This document shows positions 49,558 to 60,743 of a DNA stretch of 64,000 nucleotides, piece by piece. The position numbers and the translations under genes were made by a program. Positions within the stretch are counted from its first letter, which is position 1. Each line of letters opens with the position of its first letter. The notes below the pieces were generated by a model, which was not told the origin of the DNA, ran no database searches, and saw nothing but the letters and a program-made list of their open reading frames with translations. The stretch is from UBA10649 sp963700255. GTDB lineage: Bacteria; Actinomycetota; Actinomycetes; S36-B12. The stretch is taken from NCBI GenBank assembly GCA_963700255.1, contig CAVOWW010000030.1:42680-106679 (forward strand). The letters are read 5' to 3'.

Positions 49558-49605
49558 GGACGCTGGAACGGCCTCGGCCCTGCCGGAGTTCTACCCGTTC
49601 GCCTT

Positions 49606-50328
49606 CTAGTCCGGGGACGGGCCCGTGGTGCACGGGCTCGGGCAGGTCGAGCGGCTCCGCCGCCCCCGGACGCGGGTAGAGGTACTCGGTGAGCAGGGCG
49701 CCGAGGGTGGCGCCGACGACCTGGAACACGATGAACATCGGCACGCTGGCCGGGGCGATTCCGGAGAAGGTGTCGGTGAGGCTGCGGCCGAGGGTGACGG
49801 CCGGGTTGGCGAAGGACGTGGACGACGTGAAGAAGTACGCCGCCCCGATCCAGGCCGGCACCGAGCGCCGGACCGAGGTGTCCTCGGCCGGTGCGCGTGA
49901 GCGCGCCGATCACCAGGAGCAGGCCGGCGGTGGCGACGATCTCGCCGAGCCAGATCGGCCAGCCGCTGCGCTCGTGGGTCGAGGCCTGCCAGGCCGGCAG
50001 GTCGAACATGAGGTTGGCGAGGGCCACGCCGCCGAGGGCGCCCAGCACCTGGGCGATGACGTACAGGCCGGCCTCGCCCACGGGCATCTCGCGTGCGGAC
50101 GACCTCGACCCCGGTGACCACGGGGTTGAAGTGGGCGCCGGAGATGGGGCCGAGCATCCAGATGAGGACACCGAGAGCGGCCACGGTGGCGAGGGCGTTG
50201 ACCAGCAGGACGACCGCGAGGTCGTCGCTCAGCAGCATCCCCATGATCCCGGAGCCGACGACCGTGGCGACGAGCAGTCCGGTGCCGAGGAACTCGGCGA
50301 CGGCTCGACGGACGAGGGGCGATGCCAT
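49606..50328 (-). pseudogene. aqpS: Aquaporin-family channel (arsenic-locus type), frame broken
   Basis: Reading from 50328: MASPLVRRAVAEFLGTGLL and GAHFNPVVT (first NPA-type box, here NPV). A second frame from about 50097 continues with GLYVIAQVLGALGGVALANLMFDLPAWQ. A third from about 49890 gives SFANPAVTLGRSLTDTFSGIAP (second NPA box). The pieces add up to one MIP channel of about 240 residues with two single-base indels. Such channels stand next to arsC in other ars loci (AqpS), letting arsenite leave down its gradient. It is divergent from an ArsR-ArsC gene. Confidence 0.8.
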
Positions 50329-50373
50329 GCGGGCTCCTGGAGGGCTGGGCCATGGGTTGACAGGAGCAGGTAG

Positions 50374-50397
50374 TTCAAAGACTATTGACTCAATGAA
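50374..50397. promoter_or_regulatory. Candidate ArsR operator of arsenic locus 2
   Basis: An outer dyad TTCA-n16-TGAA encloses the perfect small dyad ATTGACTCAAT (50384-50394). The half-sites ATTGA/TCAAT are the same as in the locus-1 operators but with only one base between them. It lies between the aquaporin gene and the ArsR-ArsC fusion gene. Confidence 0.5.
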
Positions 50398-50430
50398 TCC
50401 TGATCAAGTCTCCGCCTCGGCCGACCGAGC

Positions 50431-51123
50431 GTGATCGGCGGGCGCGGGTCCTGCAGCGCCCTCGGCGATCCGCTTCGCCTGGGCGTCGTCGACCTGCTCC
50501 AGGGCCAGGACGTGTCCCCGGACGCACTGGCATCCGGCCTCGAGGTCCCCGGGAACCTGCTGGCCCACCACCTCAAGGTGCTCGAGGCGGCCGGCGTCAT
50601 CGCCCGGAGCCACTCCCAGAACGACCGGCGCCGCACCTACGTCCATCTCGTCGACTCCGCACTCGACGGGCTGCTGCATCCGCCGGTCGCGATCGAGGCA
50701 CCGCGGGTGGTCTTCGTCTGCACCCACAACTCCGCGCGGTCCGTCCTCGCCGAGGCGCTGTGGCGCTCCATGAGCGACGTCCCGAGCGCGTCTGCCGGCA
50801 CGCAGCCGGCCGACCGGATCAACCCGAGGGCCCGTTCGGCCGCGCGGCGCGCTGGACTCGGCGGTGCAGAAGCGACGGTCCCCGGGCATCGACGACGTCG
50901 TCCTGCCCGACGACGTCGTCGTGTCGGTGTGCGACGCGGTCAACGAGGAGCTCGGGGCAGCTGCCCGAACCGCCGCATCCACTGGTCGGTCCCCGACCCG
51001 TCCCGGCTCGACACCGACGCAGCCTTCGCCACGGCGGTGGCCGACCTGGGCGACCGCGTCTCCCACCTCGCGCCCCGCATCCGCTACCGACGTCACACCC
51101 CCACCCGAAAGGCACTGAGATGA
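50431..51123 (+). CDS. ArsR-ArsC fusion protein (repressor plus LMW-phosphatase), indels present
   Basis: The N-terminal part is an ArsR winged helix (CSALGDPLRLGVVDLLQGQD, LAHHLKVLEAAGVIARSHSQNDRRRTYVHL) joined to an arsenate-reductase-like LMW-phosphatase domain (VVFVCTHNSARSVLAEALW). Between about 50860 and 50970 the frame slips and returns; the neighbouring frame carries the missing SPGIDDVVLPDDVVVSVCDAVNEE. The real start is uncertain: an ATG at 50393 is in another frame and a further indel may lie near 50450. Fusions of this kind probably sense and reduce arsenic in one protein. Confidence 0.75.
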   Translation: MIGGRGSCSALGDPLRLGVVDLLQGQDVSPDALASGLEVPGNLLAHHLKVLEAAGVIARSHSQNDRRRTYVHLVDSALDGLLHPPVAIEAPRVVFVCTHNSARSVLAEALWRSMSDVPSASAGTQPADRINPRARSAARRAGLGGAEATVPGHRRRRPARRRRRVGVRRGQRGARGSCPNRRIHWSVPDPSRLDTDAAFATAVADLGDRVSHLAPRIRYRRHTPTRKALR

Positions 51124-51772
51124 CCGATTCCCACCTGCGTGCTGACATCACCCTCGAGCACCAGCTCGTGCTGCGGTCCTCCTCGATGCTCCTGCAGAAG
51201 GAGTTCGAGGGGACCTTCGGCGCGGAGACCATCGAGCGGTTCCTCCACTCGTCGTACGACGACTTCGGCCGCCGGCTCACCAATGACAGGTACCTGCCGA
51301 CGTTCGCGGAGCGCTTCGCGCGTGAGCGGCTGAAGGCGCTGGCCCGCGTGGAGGGCAAGAGCGACGACCATCGCCCGTCGTCCTCTTCCTGTGCACGCAC
51401 AACGCCGGCCGCTCGCAGATGGCCCTCGGCTACTTCCGCGAGCTGGCGGCCGACCGGGCGATCGCGTGGTCGGGTGGCTCGGAGCCGGGCAGCGAGGTCA
51501 ACCCCGCGGCGATCGCTGCCATGGCGGAGGTCGGGATCGACATCTCGGGGGAGTACCCCAAGCCGTGGACGGACGAGATCGTGCGCGCCGCGGACGTCGT
51601 CGTCACCATGGGCTGCGGCGATGCCTGCCCGGTCTTCCCGGGCAAGCGCTACGAGGACTGGGTCCTGACGGACCCGAACGGCCTCGACGTCGACTCGGTG
51701 CGGCCCATCCGCGACGAGATCAGGGGCCGGGTCGAGCGGCTGCTCGCCCAGCTCGGGGTCGTGGCCGCCTAG
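51120..51772 (+). CDS. arsC: Helical-domain-ArsC fusion (arsenate reductase), one base lost
   Basis: The ATG at 51120 overlaps the previous stop. The first about 85 residues are a three-helix domain (EGTFGAETIERFLHSSYDDFGRR, PTFAERFARERLKALA) seen before some actinobacterial arsenate reductases. Near 51373 one base is missing. With it, PVVLFLCTHNAGRSQMALGYF follows and the reductase runs intact to 51772 (MGCGDACPVFPGKRYEDW). Total about 217 residues. The helical domain probably dimerises or binds a mycothiol partner. Confidence 0.82.
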
Positions 51773-51784
51773 GGAGCCACGAGC

Positions 51785-52025
51785 TCAGGACTTGCCGAGC
51801 ATCTTCCGGATGGTCATGCGGGGGATCTCGGTGAGCTTGGCCACCTTGCTCTCGTTGAGCTGGCCGCTGGCGACGGCCTCGCGCGACCACGGCGGCCAGC
51901 GCATCACGCGCTGCCCGCTCCTCCTTCTTGGCGGCCTTCCACTGCTTGGCGGCCTGCTCGACGGCGGCCGACGCCTCACCGGAGGTGCGTGACCCGGTCT
52001 TGCTCACGGATCCGGTCTTGCTCAC
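51785..52025 (-). CDS. Small basic protein with C-terminal helix-turn-helix, frame slip inside
   Basis: Starting from GTG 52025 (or a repeated GTG at 52010), the frame gives EQAAKQWKAAKKEERAARDALAA. After about 51890 the other frame continues EAVASGQLNESKVAKLTEIPRMTIRKMLGKS. Joined, it is about 78 residues: a charged coiled helix followed by a Hin-like helix-turn-helix (SKVAKLTEIPRMTIRKMLG). It is second in an operon headed by three palindromes, so it may be the regulator that binds them. The frame slip is one extra base, likely an error. Confidence 0.5.
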
Positions 52026-52028
52026 GGA

Positions 52029-52250
52029 TCAGGGGGCCATCTGGTCGGCGAGCGGAGCCAGGTGCTCGTGCAGCTCGCGGTACTCGAGCGCCTCGTCGAT
52101 GTAGGGCGTGTCGAAGTGGGCCCCGCAGGTGCACTCGAGCACGAACCGGCACAGGGCGTTGCTGAAGCCGGAGGTGACGACGTGGGCGTCGTCGTGCATG
52201 GGCGGGCGCAGTTCGGTGAGGTGCCGGTCACGGCGGAACGGGAAGTTCAT
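52029..52250 (-). CDS. Small hypothetical protein with a Cys cluster
   Basis: A 73-residue protein starting at ATG 52250. It contains C-x6-C-x-C (ALCRFVLECTCGAHF) and a His/Glu-rich C-terminus (EYRELHEHLAPLADQ), so could bind a metal. No family recognised. The stop lies 4 bases before the start of the next small gene. The triple palindrome is 14 bases upstream of its start. Confidence 0.5.
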   Translation of the reverse strand: MNFPFRRDRHLTELRPPMHDDAHVVTSGFSNALCRFVLECTCGAHFDTPYIDEALEYRELHEHLAPLADQMAP

Positions 52251-52263
52251 GGCGCCTCCTTTC

Positions 52264-52307
52264 GTCTAGTGGTAGACAGTCTAGCACTAGACGGTCTACC
52301 ACTAGAC
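52264..52307. promoter_or_regulatory. Triple 14-bp palindrome array (operator)
   Basis: Three 14-mers at exact 15-bp period: GTCTAGTGGTAGAC (52264), GTCTAGCACTAGAC (52279) and GTCTACCACTAGAC (52294). The first and third are exact reverse complements, so the whole 44 bp is nearly symmetric. It overlaps the promoter position of the minus-strand pair 52250/52025. This is a strong operator signature. Confidence 0.8.
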
Positions 52308-52344
52308 ATCACGGCTCGCGCCGCGCGTGTCACGCCTGCCTCGC

Positions 52345-52854
52345 TCAGCGGTGCGGGTGCGCGCCCGACTCGTCGAACCGCCGCCACGACGCGTGGATCT
52401 CCGCCTCGGCCTCGGTGCGGCCGGCCCAGGTCGCGCCCTCGACGCTCTTGCCCGGCTCGAGGTCCTTGTAGACCTCGAAGAAGTGCTGGATCTCCAGCCG
52501 GTCGAACTCGGCCACGTGGTGGATGTCGCGCAGGTGCTCGAGGCGGGGATCGCCCGCCGGCACGCACAGGACCTTGTCGTCGCCGCCGGCCTCGTCGGTC
52601 ATGCGGAACATGCCCACGGCGCGGCAGCGGATGAGCACGCCGGGGAACGTGGGCTCGGCGGTCATGACCAGCGCGTCGAGCGGGTCGCCGTCCTGGCCGA
52701 GGGAGTTCTCGATGAACCCGTAGTCGTGCGGGTACCGGGTCGAGGTGAACAGCATGCGGTCCAGCCGGATCCGTCCGGTGACGTGGTCCATCTCGTACTT
52801 GTTGCGGCTGCCGGCCGGGATCTCGATGGTCACGTCGAAGTCGAGCGGTATCAC
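52345..52854 (-). CDS. ppa: Inorganic pyrophosphatase
   Basis: A 169-residue family I pyrophosphatase that hydrolyses PPi to phosphate. The catalytic acid cluster is in GDPLDALVM, and VTIEIPAGSRNKYE and YPHDYGFIENSLGQDGDPL match closely. Cytoplasmic housekeeping enzyme. It is divergent from dacB, as in related genomes. Confidence 0.96.
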   Translation of the reverse strand: MIPLDFDVTIEIPAGSRNKYEMDHVTGRIRLDRMLFTSTRYPHDYGFIENSLGQDGDPLDALVMTAEPTFPGVLIRCRAVGMFRMTDEAGGDDKVLCVPAGDPRLEHLRDIHHVAEFDRLEIQHFFEVYKDLEPGKSVEGATWAGRTEAEAEIHASWRRFDESGAHPHR

Positions 52855-52960
52855 GGGTTCCTCCTGATCGGCCGCGCTGGTCGCACGGCCCGCTGTGGAC
52901 GTTCGGGCGGCGGCCCGTCGTGCCTTAGTGTTCCCTAGAACCCGGAGCGAGGAGTGATCG

Positions 52961-54331
52961 GTGCGCGGAATCGGCCGTCAGGGCCCTGCTGCGGGCACCG
53001 GCCGTCGACGGGTCATCGGTGCCATCGCGCTGGCGTTGCTCGCCGTCGCCGCCTCCGGAGTCAGCCCGGCCCGCGCCAGCGACTCCGTGCCCCCCGCGCC
53101 CGCGCCCGCCGTGCTCGACCCGATCGATGCGGCTGCCGCGGCCGCCCCGCCTCCGTCGGCGGAGGGCGTGAAGGACCAGATCGGCGCCCTCGCCCGCCGT
53201 GGCCTCTATGACGGCTCCATCCTCGTCGTGGATCCGGCGACCGACACGGTGCTGTACTCACGGGCCGCCGACGAGCCGCGCATCCCCGCGTCGACGACCA
53301 AGCTGGCCACCGCGGCGGCCGCCCTGCACGTGCTGGGGCCGCAGACGCGGCTGCCCACGATCGCGTACCGCGAGGGGGACACCGTCTACCTCGTCGGCGG
53401 GGGAGACCCCACGCTCGTCCGGTCGAAGGGCGGCAACCCGCTCGCCGGCGGCCGGGCCTCCCTGCGCGATCTGGCCCGTGCCGTGGCGACCGACTTCACG
53501 GCCCAGACCCGCATCACGCTCGTCTACGACACGTCCGCCTTCCGCGGACCGGCGCTCGGCCCCGGCTGGCCTGCCTCCTTCCCAGCGGCCGGCGTGGCAG
53601 CGCCCGTCACGGCGCTGGTGGTCGACGGCGGACGCGTGAGCCCGGGGGCCGCCGGGCGGGTGGGCGACCCCGCGCGCCAGGCGGCAACGGTCTTCGCGGG
53701 CTTGCTGCGTGGGGAGGGGCTGGACGTCGCGACCGTCGACAAGGGCCGGCTCAGCACGTCGGCGACCGAGCTCGCACGGGTGGAGTCGGCGCCCGTCGGC
53801 GACATCGTCGAGGAGATGCTCACCGAGTCCGAGAACAACTACGCCGAGGCCCTGGCGCACCTCACCGGCGGCGCGCTCCTTGGCAAGCCGACGTTCGCCG
53901 GCGGGGCGGCCGCGACGGAGCAGGCCCTCGCCGAGCTGAGCGTCGACACGACCGGGCTCGACCTCGCCGACGGCAGCGGGCTCTCGGGACGCAACCAGGT
54001 GCCGGTCCGGGTCCTGGCCGAGGTGCTCGGCGACGTCGTGCGCGGCACCGACCCCGAGCTGGCGCCCATCGCGCCCGGGCTGGCCGTCGCCGGATTCACG
54101 GGGACGCTGGCCGACCGGTTCGCGACGGCCGCCACGCGACCGGGGCGCGGCTTCGTGCACGCCAAGACGGGCACCCTCACCGGGGTGAGCAGCCTCGCCG
54201 GGACCGTGCAGGACGCCGACGGGCGCATCCTCGTCTTCGCCATGATCGCGAACAAGGTCACCTCGCTGGTGCAGGCGCGGGACACAATGGACCTCATCGC
54301 CAGCCGGCTCGCGACGTGCGGCTGCCGGTGA
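52961..54331 (+). CDS. dacB: D-alanyl-D-alanine carboxypeptidase/endopeptidase (PBP4 family)
   Basis: A 456-residue exported serine peptidase of cell-wall maturation. The signal peptide is at about 18-40 (cleavage near ARAS). Catalytic motifs: STTK in RIPASTTKLAT, SEN in TESENNYAEAL and KTG in VHAKTGTLTG. The start is GTG 52961 with GAGGAG about 9 bases before it. It is shorter than the Escherichia enzyme, as usual in actinobacteria. Confidence 0.93.
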   Translation: MRGIGRQGPAAGTGRRRVIGAIALALLAVAASGVSPARASDSVPPAPAPAVLDPIDAAAAAAPPPSAEGVKDQIGALARRGLYDGSILVVDPATDTVLYSRAADEPRIPASTTKLATAAAALHVLGPQTRLPTIAYREGDTVYLVGGGDPTLVRSKGGNPLAGGRASLRDLARAVATDFTAQTRITLVYDTSAFRGPALGPGWPASFPAAGVAAPVTALVVDGGRVSPGAAGRVGDPARQAATVFAGLLRGEGLDVATVDKGRLSTSATELARVESAPVGDIVEEMLTESENNYAEALAHLTGGALLGKPTFAGGAAATEQALAELSVDTTGLDLADGSGLSGRNQVPVRVLAEVLGDVVRGTDPELAPIAPGLAVAGFTGTLADRFATAATRPGRGFVHAKTGTLTGVSSLAGTVQDADGRILVFAMIANKVTSLVQARDTMDLIASRLATCGCR

Positions 54332-54359
54332 CCAGCTCTCGAGGGATGGGACTCGCGCC

Positions 54360-55405
54360 ATGATGCCGACGCTGCTGCCGGTGAACCAGTTCGACCACTT
54401 CTACCGCGGGGGCGACCGCATCGGCGCCCTCCGGCACGGTCCCGGCGGGCCCCAGCGCCCCGAGGAGTGGATCGGCTCGACCACCGCCCGCTTCGGCCAG
54501 GCCCCGCAGGGGTTCAGCCAGCTGCTCGACGGCCGGCTGCTGATCGAGGCCATCGAGTCGGATCCGCAGGCGTGGCTCGGCCCTGACCACCTCGCCCGCT
54601 TCGGCACGAGCACCGAGGTCCTCGTCAAGCTCCTCGACCTCAACCAGCGGCTGCCCGTGCACCTGCACCCGAACCGCGCGTTCTCGCGCACGCATCTCGG
54701 GCTCGCCCACGGCAAGACCGAGGCCTGGTACGTCATCGACGCCCCCGAGGGAGCGGAGGTCGGCGTCGGCTTCAAGGAGCCGATGTCCCTCGCCGAGGTG
54801 TCCGGATGGGTCGCGGCGAGGACTCCGACGCGCTGCTGGCGTCGCTGCGCACCCGCGTCGTGCGTCCCGGCGACGCGATGCTCGTCCCGGCCGGGCTCCC
54901 GCACACGGTCCAGGCGGGGGTGTTCGTGCTCGAGCTCCAGGAGCCGACCGACCTGTCGATCCTGCTCGAGTGGCAGGGCTTCGCCGTGGACGGATTCCGC
55001 GACGGCCACCTCGACCTCGGCTTCGACACCGCGCTGCAGGCCGTCGACCTGGCCGCCGTGTCCGACTCCGACCTCGACCGTCTCGTCCTTCCGCGCGAGT
55101 CGATCGAGAGGGCGGGCCTCGTCTCGACGATGCCCACGGCCGCCGACGCCTACTTCCGCGCGCACCGGTTCGACTCGTCGGACGGCCCCGTGAGCGTCGA
55201 TGCCGGCTTCGCGATCGTCCTCGTCCTGTCGGGCACCGGGATCCTGTCGAGCCCGGGCGGATCCCTCGAGGTGACGAAGGGCGACGTCGTGCTGGTCCCG
55301 TTCGCGTGCGGGGAGTACACGCTGCATGCCGACGGACATGCCGCCCCGCTCGTGGGCGTGGTGTGCCGTCCGCCCGCTCCGGACGCGCCCGCAGACGCGC
55401 GCTGA
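54360..55405 (+). CDS. manA: Mannose-6-phosphate isomerase, class I, one base lost
   Basis: ManA interconverts mannose 6-phosphate and fructose 6-phosphate. The N-terminal frame has the zinc-site pattern LPVHLHPNRAFSRTHLG and KTEAWYVIDAPEGAEVGVGFK. The frame breaks at about 54819; one added base joins SGWVA to EDSDALLASLRTRVVRPGDAMLVPAGLPHTV, and the rest is open to 55405. About 348 residues if repaired. The stop overlaps the next start (TGATG). Confidence 0.88.
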
Positions 55406-56469
55406 TGCCGGAGACCACCCGCCCGGAGCCCATCGACTGGGACCTCGCGGTCGCCACCGCGCGACGCCTGGCGCCCAAGGGTCCGGACCTTCCTCCCGAC
55501 GAGACCCGCGCGGCCGTCGCGATGCTGCGCGATCTCGCCCGGGCTGCCGTCGATCCTGTCCGCGGCGTGACGGGGATGGTCGCGCCGGATGACTCGCCCG
55601 CCGTGGTCGTCGACCGGTCGGGGTGGATCGCCTCCAACGTGAGCGGGATGCGGGTCGTGCTCAACTCGTGGGAGGGCTTCGCCGACAAGACGGAGGCGGC
55701 GCCCGCGGTGGTGCGGAGCCTGGGCTCGCGCGGAACGGCGCTGCAGCTCGGTGCCGTGCTCGCGTGGATGTCGGGCAAGGTGCTCGGCCAGTTCGAGACT
55801 TTCACCGATCCGGGCGAGCCACGCCGGCTCCTGCTCGTGGCGCCCACCATCGTGAACGTGGAGCGCCAGCTGGAGGTCCCCGAGCGGGACTTCCGATTCT
55901 GGGTGTGCCTGCACGAGGAGACCCATCGGGTCCAGTTCGGCGCGGTGCCCTGGCTCGCCGACCACCTGTCGGACCGGCTCGCCGCGTTGATGGAGGCGTC
56001 GGACCTCGGCGCACGCGAGTCGCTGCAGCGGCTGCTGGCCTTCGGCTACGCACTGATCCGGTCGCTGCGGTCGGACAGTGACGTCAGCATCGTCGAGACG
56101 ATCCAGACGCCCGCGCAGAGGGTGATCTTCGACGAGCTGACCGCGCTCATGTCCCTTCTCGAGGGCCACGCCGACGTCGTGATGGACGACGTCGGCCCGG
56201 CCGTCATCCCGTCGGTCGGGCTGATCCGGGAGCGGTTCAGCGCGCGCCGCCAGCAGCCGGGCGCGCTCGACAGCTTCGCGCGCAGGGCCCTGGGGATGGA
56301 CGCGAAGATGCGGCAGTACAGCGACGGTGCGGCGTTCGTCCGCCACGTCGTCGACCGCGTCGGCATGGACGGCTTCAACCGGGTGTGGACGTCGCCGGCC
56401 GAGCTGCCCTCGCGCGCCGAGATCCACGAGCCCGACCTGTGGCTCGACCGGGTGACCGGCGAGGCATGA
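55405..56469 (+). CDS. Zinc-dependent metalloprotease-like protein (DUF2342, F420-biosynthesis-associated family)
   Basis: A 354-residue protein of the actinobacterial DUF2342 family. It has a gluzincin-type site HEETH in FWVCLHEETHRVQFG, with a downstream acidic residue in LLEGHADVVMDD. The family is often called coenzyme F420 biosynthesis-associated but its substrate is unknown. The conserved position before tilS is typical. Starts at ATG 55405 and overlaps both neighbours by one to four bases. Confidence 0.9.
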   Translation: MPETTRPEPIDWDLAVATARRLAPKGPDLPPDETRAAVAMLRDLARAAVDPVRGVTGMVAPDDSPAVVVDRSGWIASNVSGMRVVLNSWEGFADKTEAAPAVVRSLGSRGTALQLGAVLAWMSGKVLGQFETFTDPGEPRRLLLVAPTIVNVERQLEVPERDFRFWVCLHEETHRVQFGAVPWLADHLSDRLAALMEASDLGARESLQRLLAFGYALIRSLRSDSDVSIVETIQTPAQRVIFDELTALMSLLEGHADVVMDDVGPAVIPSVGLIRERFSARRQQPGALDSFARRALGMDAKMRQYSDGAAFVRHVVDRVGMDGFNRVWTSPAELPSRAEIHEPDLWLDRVTGEA

Positions 56470-57481
56470 GCCGCCGGGCGGTGTCCGCCGACGTGATGGC
56501 GACGCGTACCGCGGTGTCGGCGTCCGTTGGGGACCTTGGCCCCGGGGATCGGGTGCTGGTGGCCTGCTCGGGCGGGCCGGACTCGCTCGCCCTCGCAGCG
56601 GCGACTGCGTGGGTGGGGGAGCGCGCGAGCCTCGACGTGCGGGCTGTCGTCGTCGACCACGGGATCCAGGAGGGTTCGGCCGGGTGGCCCTCGACGCAGC
56701 CGACGCCTGCCGTGCCCTCGGCCTCCCGGTGGAGGTCGTCCGCGTCGAGGTCGGTCGTGACGGTGGCCCCGAGGCTGCCGCGCGGACCGCCCGCTACGCG
56801 GCGCTCGAGTCGGCGGCCGTGGCCTCCGGCGCCGCCGCGGTCCTGCTGGGCCACACCCTGGAGGACCAGGCGGAGACCGTGCTGCTTCGGCTCGCGAGGG
56901 GCTCCGGGGCCCGCTCGCTGGCGGCGATGGCGGCCCGCACAGGGCTGTGGCGCAGGCCGTTCCTCGCCCTGCCGCGCGCCAGCGTGCATGCTGCGGCTCA
57001 GGAGGTGCTGGCGCCGCTCGGTCGCGCGGCATGGGCCGACCCGCACAACGTGGACCCCGACTTCGCCCGGGTCCGCGTGCGTGCGCTGCTCGCCGGCCTG
57101 ACGGCCGACCTGGGACCGGGTGTCGTTCTCGGCCTGGCGAGGTCGGCGGACCTCCTGCGCGACGACGCGGACCTCCTCGACGATCTCGCCGCCGCGGAGC
57201 ATGCCCGCGTCGTCGCCCTCGACGAGGCAGGCGGCGAGAGCGCCGAGTGCGTGGCACTTGCGGAGCTGCCACCGGCCGTGCGGACCCGGGTCCTCCGCCT
57301 GATGTGCCTGCGCAGCGGCAGTCCGGCCGATGCGCTCGGCGTTGAGCACGTGCGCCGAGTGGACGCGCTCGTCACAGACTGGACCGGCCAGGGAGAGGTG
57401 GCGCTGCCGGGCGGTGTCACCGCGGCGCGCGCGTATGGAAGGCTGAGCCTGCGTGGGAGCGGCCAACCCCTGAGGGAGTAG
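56466..57481 (+). CDS. tilS: tRNA(Ile)-lysidine synthase, one base lost
   Basis: TilS modifies C34 of the AUA-reading isoleucine tRNA and is normally essential. The ATP pyrophosphatase loop is intact (VACSGGPDSLALAAA), as is VVVDHGIQ. A single base is missing near 56690; the second frame continues RVALDAADACRALGLPVEVV, LLGHTLEDQAETVLLRLARGSG to the stop at 57481. About 337 residues when repaired. Starts with ATGA overlap. Confidence 0.9.
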
Positions 57482-57484
57482 CGC

Positions 57485-58039
57485 GTGGAGCCAGAGGACA
57501 TCTCGTCGGAGCTCGAGCACGTGCTGCTGACCGAGGACCAGATCCGCGATCGGCTGCTCGAGCTGGCGGCGCAGATCGACGCCGACTACGCGGGCAAGGA
57601 CCTCCTCCTGGTCGGGGTGCTCAAGGGCGCGGTCATGGTGATGGCCGACCTGGCGCGGTCGCTGAGCCACTCGGTCGACATGGACTGGATGGCGGTGTCC
57701 TCCTACGGTTCCGGCACCACGTCGTCGGGCGTCGTCCGCATCATGAAGGACCTCGACGCCGACCTCAACGGCCGCAACGTCCTCGTCGTGGAGGACATCC
57801 TCGACTCCGGCCTGACCCTGTCCTGGCTGCTGAAGAACCTGACCTCGCGCGGCCCTGCCTCGGTCGAGGTGTTCACCCTGCTGCGCAAGCCGGACGCCCA
57901 GAAGGTCAACGTGTCCCCGCGCTACATCGGCTTCGACATCCCGAACGAGTTCGTGGTCGGCTACGGGCTCGACTACGCCGAGCGCTACCGCAACCTGCGG
58001 TGCGTGGGCACCCTGGCGCCGCACGTCTACGGGGGATAG
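57485..58039 (+). CDS. hpt: Hypoxanthine phosphoribosyltransferase
   Basis: A 184-residue purine salvage enzyme. The PRPP-binding segment is VLVVEDILDSGLTLSWLL, with LVGVLKGAVMVMADLAR and the flexible-loop SSYGSGTTSSG. It starts with GTG 57485, 3 bases after tilS, in the classical tilS-hpt-ftsH order. Confidence 0.96.
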   Translation: MEPEDISSELEHVLLTEDQIRDRLLELAAQIDADYAGKDLLLVGVLKGAVMVMADLARSLSHSVDMDWMAVSSYGSGTTSSGVVRIMKDLDADLNGRNVLVVEDILDSGLTLSWLLKNLTSRGPASVEVFTLLRKPDAQKVNVSPRYIGFDIPNEFVVGYGLDYAERYRNLRCVGTLAPHVYGG

Positions 58040-58120
58040 CGGTCCGCGTCCGCGATGGGCGTAATCCCTGAGGCCCTGCGCGCATTCGTGGCCTCCTGGG
58101 CGGCGTAGTACCGTGAGGCG

Positions 58121-60010
<1,890 letters not shown>

Positions 60011-60118
60011 CGCCGACCGAGGTCGCCTCCAACGGCCACGGATCGCCCAACGGCCATCGTTCCGCCCAACGGGGACGGCTCGGCCGATCGTCCTGGCCGC
60101 CGGTGACCGCGCCGAGGT

Positions 60119-60743
60119 GAGTGACCCGGCATGACCGGGTCGGCCCGGTGACCCGTCGGGGCAGTCGACCGTCCGCCCCTTCGATGCCGTGCGCGGCCGA
60201 GCGCGCGGTACGCGACCTGCTGGTCGCGATCGGCGAGGATCCGGACCGCGACGGCCTGCGCGACACCCCGGCGCGCGTCGCTCGGGCCTACGAGGAGATG
60301 TTCCGCGGGCTGCGGCAGACAGCCGACGAGGTGCTGGCGACGACGTTCGACCTCGGTCACGACGAGATGGTCCTGGTCCGAGGACATCGAGCTCTACAGC
60401 ACCTGCGAGCACCACCTGGTGCCGTTCCATGGCGTCGCCCACATCGGCTACATCCCCAACGAGTGCGGGCGCATCACCGGGCTGTCGAAGCTGGCGCGGC
60501 TGGTCGACGTGTTCGCCAAGCGGCCGCAGGTGCAGGAGCGGCTGACGACGCAGGTCGCCGACTCGCTGGTGCGCATCCTCCAGCCGCGCGGGGCCATCGT
60601 CGTCATGGAGGCCGAGCACCTGTGCATGTCGATGCGCGGCGTGCGCAAGCCCGGTGCCAAGACCGTGACGAGCGCCGTGCGCGGCAGCCTCCGCGACTCC
60701 GCCACGCGCGCGGAGGCCATGTCGCCTGATCCTGGGTCGATGA
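60119..60743 (+). CDS. folE: GTP cyclohydrolase I, several indels
   Basis: FolE makes dihydroneopterin triphosphate, first step of folate synthesis. AERAVRDLLVAIGEDPDRDGLRDTPARVARAYEEMF is clear in one frame. One extra base near 60378 leads to EDIELYSTCEHHLVPFHGVAHIGYIPN in another. A third slip near 60724 would give the usual end AMSLILGR and stop at 60741-60743. A further slip near the start is likely. The whole enzyme is present in pieces. Confidence 0.85.

Noticed and set aside
52264..52307. Short CRISPR or iteron array
   Set aside because: Only three palindromic units without spacers and no replication gene nearby; an operator is the simpler reading.
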